A DNA stretch of 58,119 nt from Rubrivivax sp. Its GTDB lineage: Bacteria > Pseudomonadota > Gammaproteobacteria > Burkholderiales > Burkholderiaceae_C. Of this stretch, positions 26,599 to 36,349 are shown piece by piece. The DNA lies in the NCBI GenBank assembly GCA_026125665.1, contig JAHCKS010000025.1, positions 1-58,119 of the forward strand. The letters are read 5' to 3'. The position numbers and the translations under genes were made by a program. The notes beneath the pieces are model-generated. The model was not told where the DNA came from, searched no databases, and was given only the letters and a program-made list of their open reading frames with translations. Position 1 is the first letter of the stretch. Every line of letters begins with the position of its first letter.

Positions 26599-26859
26599 TC
26601 ACTTCTTGATGCCGACGCGGGCGAACTTGTTGCGGAACTTCTCGACACGGCCGCCGAGGTTGTCCACGCTCTTCTGCGTACCCGTGTAGAAGGGGTGTGT
26701 CTCGCTGGTCACCTCCACCTTGACGAGCGGCAGCTCGCGGCCGTCGTCCATCTTGACGGTCTCCTTCGTCTGCACACAGGAGCGGGTGACGAACTTGTGG
26801 CCGTTGGAGAGGTCCTGGAAGCAGACCTCGCGATAGACCGGGTGGATGCCTTCTTTCAT
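26599..26859 (-). CDS. rpmE2: Ribosomal protein bL31, type B (zinc-independent)
   Basis: An 86-residue bL31 of the 50S subunit. It starts [20 protein letters not shown] and ends [27 protein letters not shown]. It lacks the CxxC zinc ribbon, which makes it type B (YkgM/RpmE2). The frame is open upstream, but MKEGIHP is the universal start. Type B forms are often zinc-repressed by Zur; no clear Zur site was identified here. It lies 100 bp downstream of rho on the same strand. Confidence 0.95.
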   Translation of the reverse strand: MKEGIHPVYREVCFQDLSNGHKFVTRSCVQTKETVKMDDGRELPLVKVEVTSETHPFYTGTQKSVDNLGGRVEKFRNKFARVGIKK

Positions 26860-26959
26860 CTTCGTGCCTCTGGGGTTGCGGCAGCCACGCCGCGAGGGCT
26901 TCTCGGGCGCACTTGCCTGGGCGGAGCGGAAAAGCTGCAAATTCTAGCGGCGCGCGGCC

Positions 26960-28222
26960 TCAGCCGCCGCGGCGCATCAGGTCGAAGAAGTCGAGGTTGC
27001 CCTTCGTCGCCTTCATCTTCTCGAGCACGAACTCCATCGACTCGATCTCGTCCATCGGGTAGAGCAGTTTCCGGAGGATCCAGGTCTTCTGCAGGATCTC
27101 GGGCTTGAGCAGCAGCTCCTCGCGCCGCGTGCCGCTCTTGTTGATGAGGATCGAGGGGTACACGCGCTTCTCGGCCATGCGGCGGTCGAGGTGGATCTCG
27201 CAGTTGCCGGTGCCCTTGAACTCCTCGTAGATGACCTCGTCCATCTTCGAGCCGGTGTCGATGAGGGCGGTGCCGATGATGGTCAATGTGCCGCCTTCCT
27301 CGGTGTTGCGGGCGGCGCCGAAGAAGCGCTTCGGGCGCTGCAGCGCGTTGGCGTCGACGCCGCCGGTGAGCACCTTGCCGGAGGAGGGCAACACGTTGTT
27401 GTAGGCGCGCGCCAGGCGGGTGATGCTGTCCAGCAGGATCACGACGTCCTTCTTCAGCTCGACGAGCCGCTTGGCGCGCTCGATCACCATCTCGGCCACC
27501 TGCACGTGGCGCGCCGCGGGCTCGTCGAAGGTGGAGCTGATGACCTCGCCGCGCACGGTGCGCAGCATCTCGGTCACTTCCTCGGGCCGCTCGTCCACCA
27601 GCAGCACGATGAGGTGGATCTCGGGGTGGTTGGCGACGAGTGCGTGCGCGAGCTGCTGCATCATCACCGTCTTGCCGGTCTTCGGCTGCGCGACGAGCAG
27701 CGCTCGCTGGCCCTTGCCGATCGGCGCGACGAGGTCGATGATGCGGCAGGTGATGTTCTCGTCGCTCTTGATGTCGCGTTCGAGCTTGAACTGCTCCTTG
27801 GGAAACAAGGGCGTCAGGTTCTCGAACATGATCTTGTGCCGGTTCTCCTCGGGCGTGAGACCGTTCACGCGATCGACCTTGACGAGCGCGAAGTAGCGCT
27901 CGCCGTCCTTGGGCACGCGCACCTCGCCTTCGACGAGGTCGCCCGTGTGCAGGTTGAAGCGGCGGATCTGGCTGGGCGACAGGTAGATGTCGTCCGTGCT
28001 CGCCATGTAGCTGGTGTCGATGCTGCGCAGGAAGCCGAAGCCGTCGGGCAGCACCTCGAGCACGCCGTCGCCGAAGACCTGCTCGCCCGCCTTGGCGCGC
28101 TTCTTCATGATCGCGAACATGAGTTCCTGCTTGCGCAGGCGGCTGACGTTCTCGATCTCCAGTGCCTCGCCCATCTCGATGAGCTGGGCAATCTGCATGG
28201 TCTTCAGTTCGGACAGGTGCAT
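26960..28222 (-). CDS. rho: Transcription termination factor Rho
   Basis: The 420-residue hexameric RNA helicase that terminates transcription. It starts [19 protein letters not shown] and has the N-terminal RNA-binding cold-shock-like domain ([30 protein letters not shown]), Walker [12 protein letters not shown], Walker [15 protein letters not shown], and the R-loop region [19 protein letters not shown]. Length is typical. It follows trxA on the same strand with a 253-bp leader, a conserved order. A perfect TATAAT at the trxA stop could be its promoter. Confidence 0.97.
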   Translation of the reverse strand: MHLSELKTMQIAQLIEMGEALEIENVSRLRKQELMFAIMKKRAKAGEQVFGDGVLEVLPDGFGFLRSIDTSYMASTDDIYLSPSQIRRFNLHTGDLVEGEVRVPKDGERYFALVKVDRVNGLTPEENRHKIMFENLTPLFPKEQFKLERDIKSDENITCRIIDLVAPIGKGQRALLVAQPKTGKTVMMQQLAHALVANHPEIHLIVLLVDERPEEVTEMLRTVRGEVISSTFDEPAARHVQVAEMVIERAKRLVELKKDVVILLDSITRLARAYNNVLPSSGKVLTGGVDANALQRPKRFFGAARNTEEGGTLTIIGTALIDTGSKMDEVIYEEFKGTGNCEIHLDRRMAEKRVYPSILINKSGTRREELLLKPEILQKTWILRKLLYPMDEIESMEFVLEKMKATKGNLDFFDLMRRGG

Positions 28223-28440
28223 CTCGGTGGCGCCGTCGGGGCCGACCTGCCCGGGCCGCGCGGAGCATGGCGCGCGCCGGCGGGGGCGGTGGCAGGGGAA
28301 ACGTGGTGCGGAACGGGGACCGCGGCGGCCGCGGGTCCCGCGACGCGCCGTTCGTCCAGCCGGAGGTCCTCGGGTGCAGCAGGCCGGCGTTGGCGGCGCG
28401 CAGCCCTTGGCGAGGGTTCGGCGGGCTCTTCAGCTGCCGA

Positions 28441-28461
28441 CCGTGGTGGTCAGGACCACGG
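28441..28461 (-). other. Hairpin in the rho leader
   Basis: Seven-bp perfect arms CCGTGGT / ACCACGG with a 7-nt loop lie 14 bp beyond the trxA stop and 218 bp before rho. It may end trxA transcripts or take part in rho autoregulation; no T-tract is present. Confidence 0.35.
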
Positions 28462-28474
28462 CCGGAGCGGGCGG

Positions 28475-28480
28475 ATTATA
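28475..28480 (-). promoter_or_regulatory. Perfect TATAAT -10 element, candidate rho promoter
   Basis: On the minus strand the trxA stop codon is embedded in TATAAT, notable in this GC-rich sequence. The -35 is poor (a TGACC-like stretch at about 18-19 bp). A start here would give a leader of about 245 nt before rho. Confidence 0.4.
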
Positions 28481-28805
28481 GATGACCGTCGAGGAAAGCG
28501 GTCAGCTGCGCCTTGCTCAGCGCACCGACCTTCGTGGCGGCGAGGTCGCCACCCTTGAACAGCATGAGCGTCGGGATGCCGCGGATGCCGAAGCGGGCCG
28601 GCACGTCGCGGTTCTCGTCGACGTTCATCTTCACGATCTGCACCTTGCCGTCGTAGACCTTGGCAGCCTCGTCGAGGATCGGGGCGATCATCTTGCAGGG
28701 GCCGCACCACTCGGCCCAGAAGTCGACGAGCACGGGCTTGTCGGACTTCACCACGTCATCGCCGAAGGAGTCGTCGGTGACGTGCTTGATCAGTTCACTG
28801 CTCAT
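28476..28805 (-). CDS. trxA: Thioredoxin 1
   Basis: A 109-residue thioredoxin, the general cytoplasmic disulfide reductant. It has the active site [13 protein letters not shown] and the cis-proline block [12 protein letters not shown], with no signal peptide. The ATG at 28805 gives the standard start MSSELIKHV; the longer open frame upstream is not conserved-looking. Next downstream is rho. It diverges from the pseudokinase-HDOD gene across 314 bp. Confidence 0.96.
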   Translation of the reverse strand: MSSELIKHVTDDSFGDDVVKSDKPVLVDFWAEWCGPCKMIAPILDEAAKVYDGKVQIVKMNVDENRDVPARFGIRGIPTLMLFKGGDLAATKVGALSKAQLTAFLDGHL

Positions 28806-29119
28806 GTGTGGATTCTCCGGCCTGCGCCGCGGGCGGCGGCGACAGCGCGTAGGCGCACGGTCACGACAATTCTGACACAGCGGCCCCGCCCGGGCCGGGC
28901 TGTGCGGCGGCGGCGTGGCAATGGCGGCCATTGACGAAATCTGCTTGCCAAAGCCGCGCCGGACGGCGTCGCCCGGAGGAGGAGCGCGCGACGGGTGATG
29001 GGTCCCGGGCCGCGAGCGGCGCGACCCGGGTTCGGGGCGGAGCGTCACGAACAGGCCCCCGAGGCCCGTGCTGTTCGGTGCTTCCCGGTCGGCCGGGGCG
29101 CGGTGCAATCGCCAGAACC
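28806..29119. other. Divergent intergenic region, trxA / pseudokinase gene
   Basis: 314 bp without a supported gene. It must hold promoters for both directions, but I see no convincing -10/-35 pair or repeat. The frame of the pseudokinase gene stays open through part of it, so an earlier start than 29120 cannot be excluded. Confidence 0.4.
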
Positions 29120-31009
29120 ATGTCTGGATCGGCTTCCGACTCCTCGCCTCGCGCCGGCTCGGTACGCCACTTCGGCCGCTGGCAGCTGCTGCGGCTGCTC
29201 GGCAAGAGCGAGCGCACGATGAACTGGCTGGTGGCCGCGAGCGACGGCCACGAGCTGATGCTGACCATCCCCCGCGTCGCACCTGCGGGCCCGGCGCTCG
29301 AGCGCTGGCTGCAGAACGTGCGCCGCGCCACGCGCCTGGTGCACCCGCACCTCGCGCCGGTGGTGGACGTCGGCGTGCAGGATGGGTGGCCCTACGCCGC
29401 CCATGACCTGGGCGGCGGCCTGGCCACGCTGGCCGACCGGCTCACGAACAAGGGCCTGCCCGGCGCAGAGGCCGCGCCGATTGCCGCGCAACTGGCCCAA
29501 GGCCTGGCGTACGCGCACGAGGCCGGCATCGTGCACGGCGATCTGCAGCTCGCGATGTGCCTGGTCGACACCCAGGGGCAGGCGCGCCTTGCGGGCCTGG
29601 AAGTGGCCGGTGAAGGCGCGACGGTGCCAGCGGGTGGGGCTTCGGCCGCGCCCGCGCCCCCGTCGCTCGGCACGCAGCGCGCCGCGGCCGAGCGCGACGT
29701 GCTGGCCCTCGGCCTGCTGCTGCACGGCCTGCTCTCCGGCACGCCCGCCCTGGACGAGCCCGACCTGGGCCGTGCCATCACGAGGCTGCCGCCGCTCGGG
29801 CGCGAGATCGTCCGCCTGCCCTGGGCCGGTGTGCATCCCATCGCCGAGCCGCTGCGCGCCATCGTCAACCGCGCCACCGACCGCCAGGAGCGCCAGCGTT
29901 ACCGGAATGCGCGTACGCTGCTGCACGCGCTGGAAGGCTGGCTGAAGACCGAATCGGCGGCCAGCGGCGGCGTGCTGGGCCTGCTCTCGGACAAGCTGCA
30001 TGCGGCGGGCGTGCTGCCCGCGTCCGCCGGCGCCGGCGCGCGCGCCGCGCGCCTGGCCATGATGGAGCGCGAGCGCACGAACGAACTCGCCGAGGTCGTG
30101 CTCGAGGACCTCGCCCTGTCGTTCGAACTGTTGCGCACGGTGAACACGGCCCAGGTGCGCGGTGCGCAGGTCTCGGGCAGCGGCCCCGTGCTGACGGTGC
30201 GCCGCGCCATCGCCATGATCGGCCTGGACGGCGTGCGCCGCGCTGCGTTGTCGTTGCGCAGCTGGCCGGGGCCGCTCGACGAGGCCGGCGCCGCCGAGCT
30301 CGACCGCACGATGGAACGCTGCAAGAGGGCGGCGCGCCTTGCGATGGCGCTGCGCCCGGCGGCGTACGACGGCGAGGTCGTCTACCTGGTGACGCTGCTG
30401 CAGAACCTCGGTCGCCTCGTCGTCCAGTACCACTTCGCCGACGACGCGGCGCAGATCCGCCGGCTGATGCAACCCGGCCCGCCGCCGCGCGACGGCGAGC
30501 CGCCCGAACCCGGCATGAGCGAGGAGGGGGCCGCCTACGCCGTGCTCGGTGCGGACATCGACGCCATCGGCCACGCCGTGGCGCGCTGGTGGGGCCTGGA
30601 GGAGAGCGTGCTCGGCATGATCCGCCGGCTCCCTCTGGCCGGCACCGTGCACCTGCCCGACTCCGACGACGACGTGCTGCGCGCGGCAGCGAGCTGCGGC
30701 AACGAGGTCGTCGACGCGCTGGCACTGCCCGCGGCCAAGGTGCAGGCCGCGCTGCAGCGCGTGGTGCAGCGCTTCGGCCGCATCCTCGACTTCTCGATGC
30801 GCGACCTGCAGGAGGTGCTGCAGGGCGTGTCGGGGGCGCCGGGCACCCGCGGCGCCGAGCCCGCACGCGGCGCGGCGACGGCGCCGATGCCCCTCGAAGC
30901 CGCCGGCGGCGGCGTCACCAGCTCGGCCTCGCCAGGCAGCCTGCGCGCCGCGGCGGGCCTGCGGGCCCGCGCCGGCGGCGCACCCGGCAGGCCCGGCGCC
31001 ATCCGCTGA
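29120..31009 (+). CDS. Pseudokinase-HDOD domain signalling protein
   Basis: A 629-residue cytoplasmic protein. Residues about 15-290 are laid out like a Ser/Thr protein kinase ([43 protein letters not shown]). The catalytic HRDLKxxN has become HGDLQLAM, the ATP-binding lysine region reads LMLTIPR, and DFG is replaced by LAGLEV, so it is probably a pseudokinase. Residues about 310-560 form an HDOD domain ([37 protein letters not shown]). The tail is Ala/Gly-rich. HDOD proteins are signalling outputs in motility and stress control. The next gene, 26 bp later, has the same layout with an intact kinase. Confidence 0.8.
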   Translation: MSGSASDSSPRAGSVRHFGRWQLLRLLGKSERTMNWLVAASDGHELMLTIPRVAPAGPALERWLQNVRRATRLVHPHLAPVVDVGVQDGWPYAAHDLGGGLATLADRLTNKGLPGAEAAPIAAQLAQGLAYAHEAGIVHGDLQLAMCLVDTQGQARLAGLEVAGEGATVPAGGASAAPAPPSLGTQRAAAERDVLALGLLLHGLLSGTPALDEPDLGRAITRLPPLGREIVRLPWAGVHPIAEPLRAIVNRATDRQERQRYRNARTLLHALEGWLKTESAASGGVLGLLSDKLHAAGVLPASAGAGARAARLAMMERERTNELAEVVLEDLALSFELLRTVNTAQVRGAQVSGSGPVLTVRRAIAMIGLDGVRRAALSLRSWPGPLDEAGAAELDRTMERCKRAARLAMALRPAAYDGEVVYLVTLLQNLGRLVVQYHFADDAAQIRRLMQPGPPPRDGEPPEPGMSEEGAAYAVLGADIDAIGHAVARWWGLEESVLGMIRRLPLAGTVHLPDSDDDVLRAAASCGNEVVDALALPAAKVQAALQRVVQRFGRILDFSMRDLQEVLQGVSGAPGTRGAEPARGAATAPMPLEAAGGGVTSSASPGSLRAAAGLRARAGGAPGRPGAIR

Positions 31010-31035
31010 GGTCGATGCACGAGGCGCGGCAGGCC

Positions 31036-33429
31036 ATGAGCACGCCACGAACCGGCGACCGGCTGGGCCGCTTCGAGCTCAAGCGCGAGCTCGGCCGCGG
31101 CGCGCAAGCGACCGTGTGGCTGGCCCACGACGCGCTGCTGCAGCGCGACGTGGCGCTGAAGCTGCTCGATCCGGCCTGCAGCGACGCGGCCGAACGCGAC
31201 CACTGGCTGCACGAGGCGCGCGCCGTCAGTGCGCTCAGCCATCCGCACATCGTGCCGGTCTTCGAGGCTGTCGACGCCGCCGGCCAGGCCGTGGGGAACG
31301 GCCGTCCCTGCCTCGTGTTCGAGTACGTCGAGGGTCCGACGCTGGCGCAGGCGCGCCGCGGCCGCGGTGCCTGGCCGGCGCGCGAGGCCGTGACGCTGAT
31401 GCTCGGCGTGCTCGATGCGCTCGCGGCCGCGCACGCGGTGGGCCTGGTGCATCGCGACCTCAAGCGGAGCAACGTGCTGCTCGGCCGCGACGGCCGGGCG
31501 CGCGTGATGGACTTCGGCATCGCCGCGCGCGTGGCCGGCGGCGGCGACGGCTGCATCGTCGGCAGCCCCGGCTACATCTCGCCCGAGGCGGCGCGCGGAG
31601 AGGCGCCCGCACCGGCGATGGACGTCTTCGCCGCGGGCGTGATGCTGGGCGAGCTGCTGGCCGGCGAACCGCTGCTGAAGGAGCGCGACCCGATGCGCGC
31701 GCTGGCGCGGGTGCAGGCCGAGGACTTGTCGCTGCCGCCCGCCGCGGGCGTCGACGACGCGCTGCGCGGCATTGCGCAGCGGGCGCTGGCGCGCGACCCT
31801 GCGTGCCGCTACGCCGACGCGCGGGCGCTGCACGACGCACTGGCCGCCTGGCTGGCGCCGGAACAGGCGGCCGGGTCCGCCGACGGCGTGGAAGGCACGC
31901 ACGCGACGCTCGAGTTCCTGTTGCGCCGCATGCGCCACAAGACCGACTTTCCGGCCTTGTCTGACGCGGTGCTGCGCATCCAGCGCCTCGCCACCTCGGA
32001 AACAGCGCGGCTGACGAGCCTTGCCGACGAGGTGCTCAACGACGTGGCGCTGACGAACAAGCTGCTGCGCATGGTGAACTCGGTGCACTTCGCCTCGGCC
32101 GGGTCGGGGCAGGTGGCCACCGTGTCGCGCGCCGTGGCGCTGGTGGGCTTCGCCGGCATCCGCAACATGGCGATGGCCGTGCTGCTGCTCGAGCACATGA
32201 AGGACAAGGTGCAGGCCGGCTTGCTGCGCCAGGAGTTCGTTCGCGCGCTGACGGCGGGGGTGCTGGCCGCCGAGCTCGAGCCGCGGGCACGCGAGAGCGA
32301 GGAGGCCTTCCTCGGCTCGATGCTGCAGAACCTCGGCCGGCTGCTCGCCGAGTTCTACTTCCCCGAGGAGGCCGAGCGCGTCCGCGCGCTGGCCGGCCCG
32401 CGCGCCGCCGGCGACGTCTCGGCCGACGAGGCCGCCGAGGACGCGGCGACGCGCCAGGTCCTCGGCCTCACCTTCGACGAGCTCGGGGCCGGTGTCGCCC
32501 GTGCCTGGGGTCTGCCGGAAGGCCTGCGCAAGGCAATGCGCCGGCCCGCGGGCGAACCCCCACCCCGTGCGGTGACCGACCGCGTCGATCGACTGCGCTG
32601 GCTCGGTCGGGCGGCCAACGTGCTGGCCGAGGCCGTGGTGGCCGGGCACGAGGAAGCGCTTCCGACGGCGCTCGAGCGTTTCGCCGCGCGCTACGCGCAG
32701 CCACTGGGCCTCACTGCCACGCAGGCGCGCGAGGCCGCGCGGGCGGCGGGCGAGAAGGTGGCGACGCTCGCCAGCGCGATGGGGCTGGCGCCGGCCACGA
32801 GGCCCGCCACGGCGCCGCCGAGGCTCACGGCCGCGGCGGCATCGCAGCAGCCGGCAGGCGCGATCGGGACCGCACCGGCCGGTCTGGCGGGCGCGGCGCT
32901 CGGCACGCTGACCCAGGGGCGCATGGAGATCGAACGCGGGCTGGCCGAACGGCGCCTCAAGTTCAACGACGTGCTGCAGCTCGGCCTGGCCACGCTGCAG
33001 CAGGCACTGGCCTGCCGGGCGGTCGTCTTCTGCCTGCGCGACGCCGCGAGCGGGCCATCCCAGGCACCGCCGCTGCGGGGTGCGCCACGAATGCGCGGCC
33101 GGCTGGCGATCGGCCCCTTGCCCGCCGATGTGTTCGTCGTGCAGCCGGCCGCCAGCGGGGACCTGCTGGCCGTGGTCACGGCGCGGGCCGTCGACACGCT
33201 GATCGCCGACGCCGCGACGGTCGCCGCGCGCATGCCGCCCTGGTGGCAGCAGCGGGTGCGCGCCGGCACGTTCCTGGCACTGCCGCTGGCACTGAACGGC
33301 AGCCCGTTGGGGCTGATCTATGCCGACCGCGCCGAAGCCGGCAGCCTCAAGCCGACCGATACCGAGCTGGCGGCCGTGCGCTCGCTGCGCGACGTGGTGG
33401 TGGGCGCCCTGGCCGGCGCCGTGCGCTGA
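31036..33429 (+). CDS. Ser/Thr protein kinase-HDOD-GAF-like protein
   Basis: A 797-residue protein. Residues 10-270 are an active-looking Hanks kinase: glycine loop LGRGAQATVWLA, VALKLLD lysine, catalytic VHRDLKRSNVLLG, MDFG and the SPGYISPE activation segment. Residues about 290-560 are an HDOD domain (VLNDVALTNKLLRMVNSVHF, VSRAVALVGFAGIRNMAMAVLLLEH). Residues about 640-797 look like a GAF-type sensor (LGLATLQQALACRAVVFCLRD ... LGLIYADRAEAGSL). No membrane helix is present. It may phosphorylate its pseudokinase neighbour, which is inference. ATG 31036 is used; ATG 31015 is an equally possible start. Confidence 0.85.
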   Translation: MSTPRTGDRLGRFELKRELGRGAQATVWLAHDALLQRDVALKLLDPACSDAAERDHWLHEARAVSALSHPHIVPVFEAVDAAGQAVGNGRPCLVFEYVEGPTLAQARRGRGAWPAREAVTLMLGVLDALAAAHAVGLVHRDLKRSNVLLGRDGRARVMDFGIAARVAGGGDGCIVGSPGYISPEAARGEAPAPAMDVFAAGVMLGELLAGEPLLKERDPMRALARVQAEDLSLPPAAGVDDALRGIAQRALARDPACRYADARALHDALAAWLAPEQAAGSADGVEGTHATLEFLLRRMRHKTDFPALSDAVLRIQRLATSETARLTSLADEVLNDVALTNKLLRMVNSVHFASAGSGQVATVSRAVALVGFAGIRNMAMAVLLLEHMKDKVQAGLLRQEFVRALTAGVLAAELEPRARESEEAFLGSMLQNLGRLLAEFYFPEEAERVRALAGPRAAGDVSADEAAEDAATRQVLGLTFDELGAGVARAWGLPEGLRKAMRRPAGEPPPRAVTDRVDRLRWLGRAANVLAEAVVAGHEEALPTALERFAARYAQPLGLTATQAREAARAAGEKVATLASAMGLAPATRPATAPPRLTAAAASQQPAGAIGTAPAGLAGAALGTLTQGRMEIERGLAERRLKFNDVLQLGLATLQQALACRAVVFCLRDAASGPSQAPPLRGAPRMRGRLAIGPLPADVFVVQPAASGDLLAVVTARAVDTLIADAATVAARMPPWWQQRVRAGTFLALPLALNGSPLGLIYADRAEAGSLKPTDTELAAVRSLRDVVVGALAGAVR

Positions 33430-33484
33430 ACGGAACCTGCAGCCGATGCGACGGCAGGCGACGAGGGGCGCGGGGCGGGGCGAA

Positions 33485-33584
33485 GGTGACGAGCCTGACC
33501 CCGGCACTGGTGGCAACGCTTAGGGCTGCTTGGTTCCCCACCTGACCCGGTTGGGCGCGCTCCCATGCGAGGAGGCCCGTCACC
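33485..33584 (-). ncRNA. ffs: Signal recognition particle RNA (bacterial small type, 4.5S)
   Basis: The minus strand contains GGTCAGGTGGGGAACCAAGC followed by AGCC. This is the SRP RNA domain IV signature: a GGAA tetraloop closed by GG/CC where E. coli has CC/GG, with the conserved GGTCAG and AAGCAGCC sides of the Ffh-binding loop. The ends pair: 5' GGTGACG with 3' CGTCACC, giving a single long hairpin of about 100 nt. The -10-like TACAAT lies at 33589-33594 on the minus strand, a few nt before the 5' end. SRP RNA works with Ffh to target membrane proteins. Exact ends are estimated from the terminal pairing. Confidence 0.9.
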
Positions 33585-33588
33585 GGCG

Positions 33589-33594
33589 ATTGTA
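33589..33594 (-). promoter_or_regulatory. -10 element of ffs promoter
   Basis: TACAAT on the minus strand, 4 nt before the inferred ffs 5' end. The -35 is not evident. Confidence 0.45.
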
Positions 33595-33637
33595 GGCGAC
33601 GGGCGGAGCGCCTCTTGCCGATGCGGCGAGCCCGGCC

Positions 33638-34897
33638 TCAGCGCCGGTACATGTAGTCGCGCCGGAACGGGTAGACGCACTGGCTGCCGCGCAGCTGGCC
33701 TTCGTCGAAGCGGCCGCTCGGGCGCGACGCGAGCATCTGGTGCAGCGCCATCCAGCCCCGCTCGAAGCCGAGCGCGCTGCCGGCCAGGTACAGGCGGTAG
33801 GCCCGCACCGTGCGTTCGTCGGTGTGCTTGCGCGCCGACTCCAGCCGCGCCTCCAGCGCGTCCGACCAGGCCCACAGCGTGCGCGCGTAGTGCGGGCGCA
33901 GGTTCTCGGTGTCGAGCCCCTCGAGGCCCTGCTCGGCCATCGCCTCGAGCACGTGCGAGACGTGAAGCAGCTCGCCGCCGGGGAAGATCCAGCGCTCGAT
34001 GAAGTCGCCGATGCCGCCGCCGAGCTGCGTGTGGCGCGTGCCGCCGGCGGTGATGCCGTGGTTCAGCAGCAGCCCGCCTGGTGCGAGCAGGCGCCGGATC
34101 TTCGCGAAGTAGGTCGGCAGCCGCGCGCGGCCCACGTGCTCGAACATGCCGATCGAGGCGATCTTGTCGTACGGCTCGTCCTCGGGCAGGTCGCGATAGT
34201 CCAGCAGCAGCATGCGCACGCGGTCCGACAGGCCACGCTCGGCGATGAGGTGGTTGACGTGCGCGTGCTGGTTCCTCGACAGCGTGATGCCGGTGGCGCG
34301 CACGCCGTGGTGCTCGGCCGCCCACAGCAGCAGGCCGCCCCAACCGGCGCCGATGTCGAGGAAGCGGTCGCCGGGGCGCAGCATCAGCTTGCGGCAGACG
34401 TGCTCGAGCTTGGCTTCCTGCGCCGCCGCGAGCGTCATGCCGGGCTCGGGCCAGTAGGCGCATGAGTAGACGCGCCGGGGGTCGAGCCAGAGGGCGTAGA
34501 AGTCGTCCGAGACGTCGTAATGGTGCTGGATCTGGCGCGCATCGGCGGCCTTGCGGTGCCGCCAGCGCGACAGCATCGTGCGCCCGACGCGCCGGCCTGC
34601 ACCGCCCTCGGTGGGGTCGGCGTGCAGCAGGCCGGCGGCGACCTCGACCACGCGGCGCATCGGGCCCTCGATCTCGACCAGGCCTTCGACGCAGTCGCTG
34701 GCCAGGCCACCGATGTTGCCGGTGACCAAGTGGCGCAGCGGGGCCAGGCTGGCCAGCTTCAGCACCACGTCGGCTCCGGCCGGCCCGATGCGGCGCCCGC
34801 CGGGCAGCACCACCGCCAACGCCCGGGCTTCCTTGGCCCCGTCACCCTTGTCAGCCCCGAGCCGGCTGATCCTTTCCTCGACCAGCGATTCGATCAT
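33638..34897 (-). CDS. cfa: Cyclopropane-fatty-acyl-phospholipid synthase family protein
   Basis: A 419-residue SAM-dependent enzyme of the CFA synthase/mycolic acid methyltransferase family, which methylates double bonds of membrane lipids. It has IQHHYDVSDDFYALWLD, SCAYWP, the SAM motif RFLDIGAGWGGLLLWAAE, ITLSRNQHAH, and GMFEHVGR, with the C-terminal family block RRDYMYRR. Length is typical (about 380-420). The ATG at 34897 gives MIESLVEERI; the very long open frame upstream is an antisense shadow of dnaX and others. It is next to ffs, 221 bp downstream of the PurM-like gene, with no obvious stress promoter. Confidence 0.9.
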   Translation of the reverse strand: MIESLVEERISRLGADKGDGAKEARALAVVLPGGRRIGPAGADVVLKLASLAPLRHLVTGNIGGLASDCVEGLVEIEGPMRRVVEVAAGLLHADPTEGGAGRRVGRTMLSRWRHRKAADARQIQHHYDVSDDFYALWLDPRRVYSCAYWPEPGMTLAAAQEAKLEHVCRKLMLRPGDRFLDIGAGWGGLLLWAAEHHGVRATGITLSRNQHAHVNHLIAERGLSDRVRMLLLDYRDLPEDEPYDKIASIGMFEHVGRARLPTYFAKIRRLLAPGGLLLNHGITAGGTRHTQLGGGIGDFIERWIFPGGELLHVSHVLEAMAEQGLEGLDTENLRPHYARTLWAWSDALEARLESARKHTDERTVRAYRLYLAGSALGFERGWMALHQMLASRPSGRFDEGQLRGSQCVYPFRRDYMYRR

Positions 34898-35118
34898 GAC
34901 ACTCCGTCCTCCGCGGACGCCCGGCCGACACCGGCGCGCCGCTCGTTCATGGCGGCACGGCAGCCGGTCCGGACACGACCCGCCGCGCGCCGCTCGCCTT
35001 TTTCCGCACGAATGCGGCCAATGTACGGACGCAGGCCATCCCGAGCAAGGGTGGGGAATCCTCGGCCGTGCGCGCCGACAACAACCGGCCGATCGGCGTG
35101 GCCCCGGAGGGCGGCAGT

Positions 35119-36264
35119 TCAGCGCAGCGTCAGCGCGTCGGCGTCGAACTGCAGCGACAGTGGCTCGATCAGGAGGCGTTTGGGGCCGTCGTGCACTCCG
35201 CCGGCCACCCAGGCGGGCACGCCGCAGGCCGCCGCCACCTCGACCGTGCGCGCCGCCTGCGCCGCCGGCACGAAGAGCCCGAAGCCGGCGCCCATGTTCA
35301 GCGTGCCGTAGGCTTGCTCCGCGTCGTGCCCGGCCTCGCGGGCGACGAACTCCAGCACTGGCGGCACCGGGGGCAGGGTGTGGATGCGGTACGTGAAGCG
35401 CCCGGGGTGGCGCAGCAGCTTGCGCCAGCCGTGACCGGTGATGTTGGCCGCATAGTGCACGCGCACGCCGGCCGCCCAGAGGGCCTCGGTCACCGGCGAG
35501 TAGAGGGTCGTCGGCGCGAGCAGCGCCTCGCCATAGCTGCAGCCGGGTGCCACTTCGGTGAGATAGCCGCGCGGCAGCCGCTCGGCGAGCTTGCGCGCCA
35601 GGCTCAGCCCGTTGGCGTGGATGCCGCTGGAGGCCAGCAGCACGATCGCGTCGCCCGGCGCGAGGTGCTCGCCCAGGCTCAAGCGCTCCTTCGGGTTGAC
35701 GATGCCGGTGCACGAGGCGGCCAGGTCGATGCGGCCGCCCTCGACGATGCCGGCCAGGGCCGGCGTCTCGCCGCCGCCCCAGGCCACCCTGCACCGGTCG
35801 CAGGCGACCTTCCAGCCGGCCACGAGCGCCTGGGCGCGTTCGTGGTCCTCGAACCACTCGCTGCCGCCGGCGGCCCAGTAGGCCTGCACGACGAGCGGCG
35901 TGGCGCCGACCGTGACGAGGTCGTTGATGGCCATCGCGATCGTGTCCTGCGCGATGGCGGCATAGAAGCTGCGGCCGGTGAGCGCCTTCATCGCGTCGGC
36001 GACGAGGACCTTGCTGCCCAGGCATTCGACGATGCTCGCGAGATGGAACGGCCCGACGTCGACGACGTAGGCCGACTCGCCGCGCGACGCCGCGACCTCC
36101 GTGAAGCCGTGCGTGGCAAGGTGCGTGCCGGTGGCCGCGGCGGCGCGTTGCGCGGCCACCTTCAACGGGTCGATGAGCTCGTAGCGCACGCCGGCCTGCT
36201 CGTAGCTCAGCGTGCCGGACGAGGACGGCGAGGCGGGTGAGGGTTGCGTGGCCGGCGCGGACAT
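35119..36264 (-). CDS. PurM-like AIR synthase-related protein
   Basis: A 381-residue protein with AIR-synthase N- and C-terminal domains. It shows TLSYEQAGVRYELIDPLK, HLASIVECLGSKVLVADAM, AINDLVTVGATPLVVQAYW, AWGGGETPALAGIVEGG, and SSGIHANGLSLARK. PurM closes FGAM to AIR in purine synthesis. The sequence is recognisably in this family but deviates from canonical proteobacterial PurM, for example in the N-terminal DIDAGN-type segment and its longer N-terminus. So it may be a second, divergent PurM or a paralogue with another ATP-dependent function. It diverges from dnaX across 85 bp. Confidence 0.75.
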   Translation of the reverse strand: MSAPATQPSPASPSSSGTLSYEQAGVRYELIDPLKVAAQRAAAATGTHLATHGFTEVAASRGESAYVVDVGPFHLASIVECLGSKVLVADAMKALTGRSFYAAIAQDTIAMAINDLVTVGATPLVVQAYWAAGGSEWFEDHERAQALVAGWKVACDRCRVAWGGGETPALAGIVEGGRIDLAASCTGIVNPKERLSLGEHLAPGDAIVLLASSGIHANGLSLARKLAERLPRGYLTEVAPGCSYGEALLAPTTLYSPVTEALWAAGVRVHYAANITGHGWRKLLRHPGRFTYRIHTLPPVPPVLEFVAREAGHDAEQAYGTLNMGAGFGLFVPAAQAARTVEVAAACGVPAWVAGGVHDGPKRLLIEPLSLQFDADALTLR

Positions 36265-36349
36265 GCGCTCGATTATCCCCGTGGGGCGAGGCGCCTTCGC
36301 TGCGTGCGCGCGGCCGAGTGCGCCGCGAGGCGGCCCCTAGAATGCCCCG

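Noticed and set aside
33347-33583. 78-codon minus-strand ORF through the ffs region
   Set aside because: It is fully explained by the SRP RNA gene and the end of the kinase-HDOD gene; no protein family resemblance.
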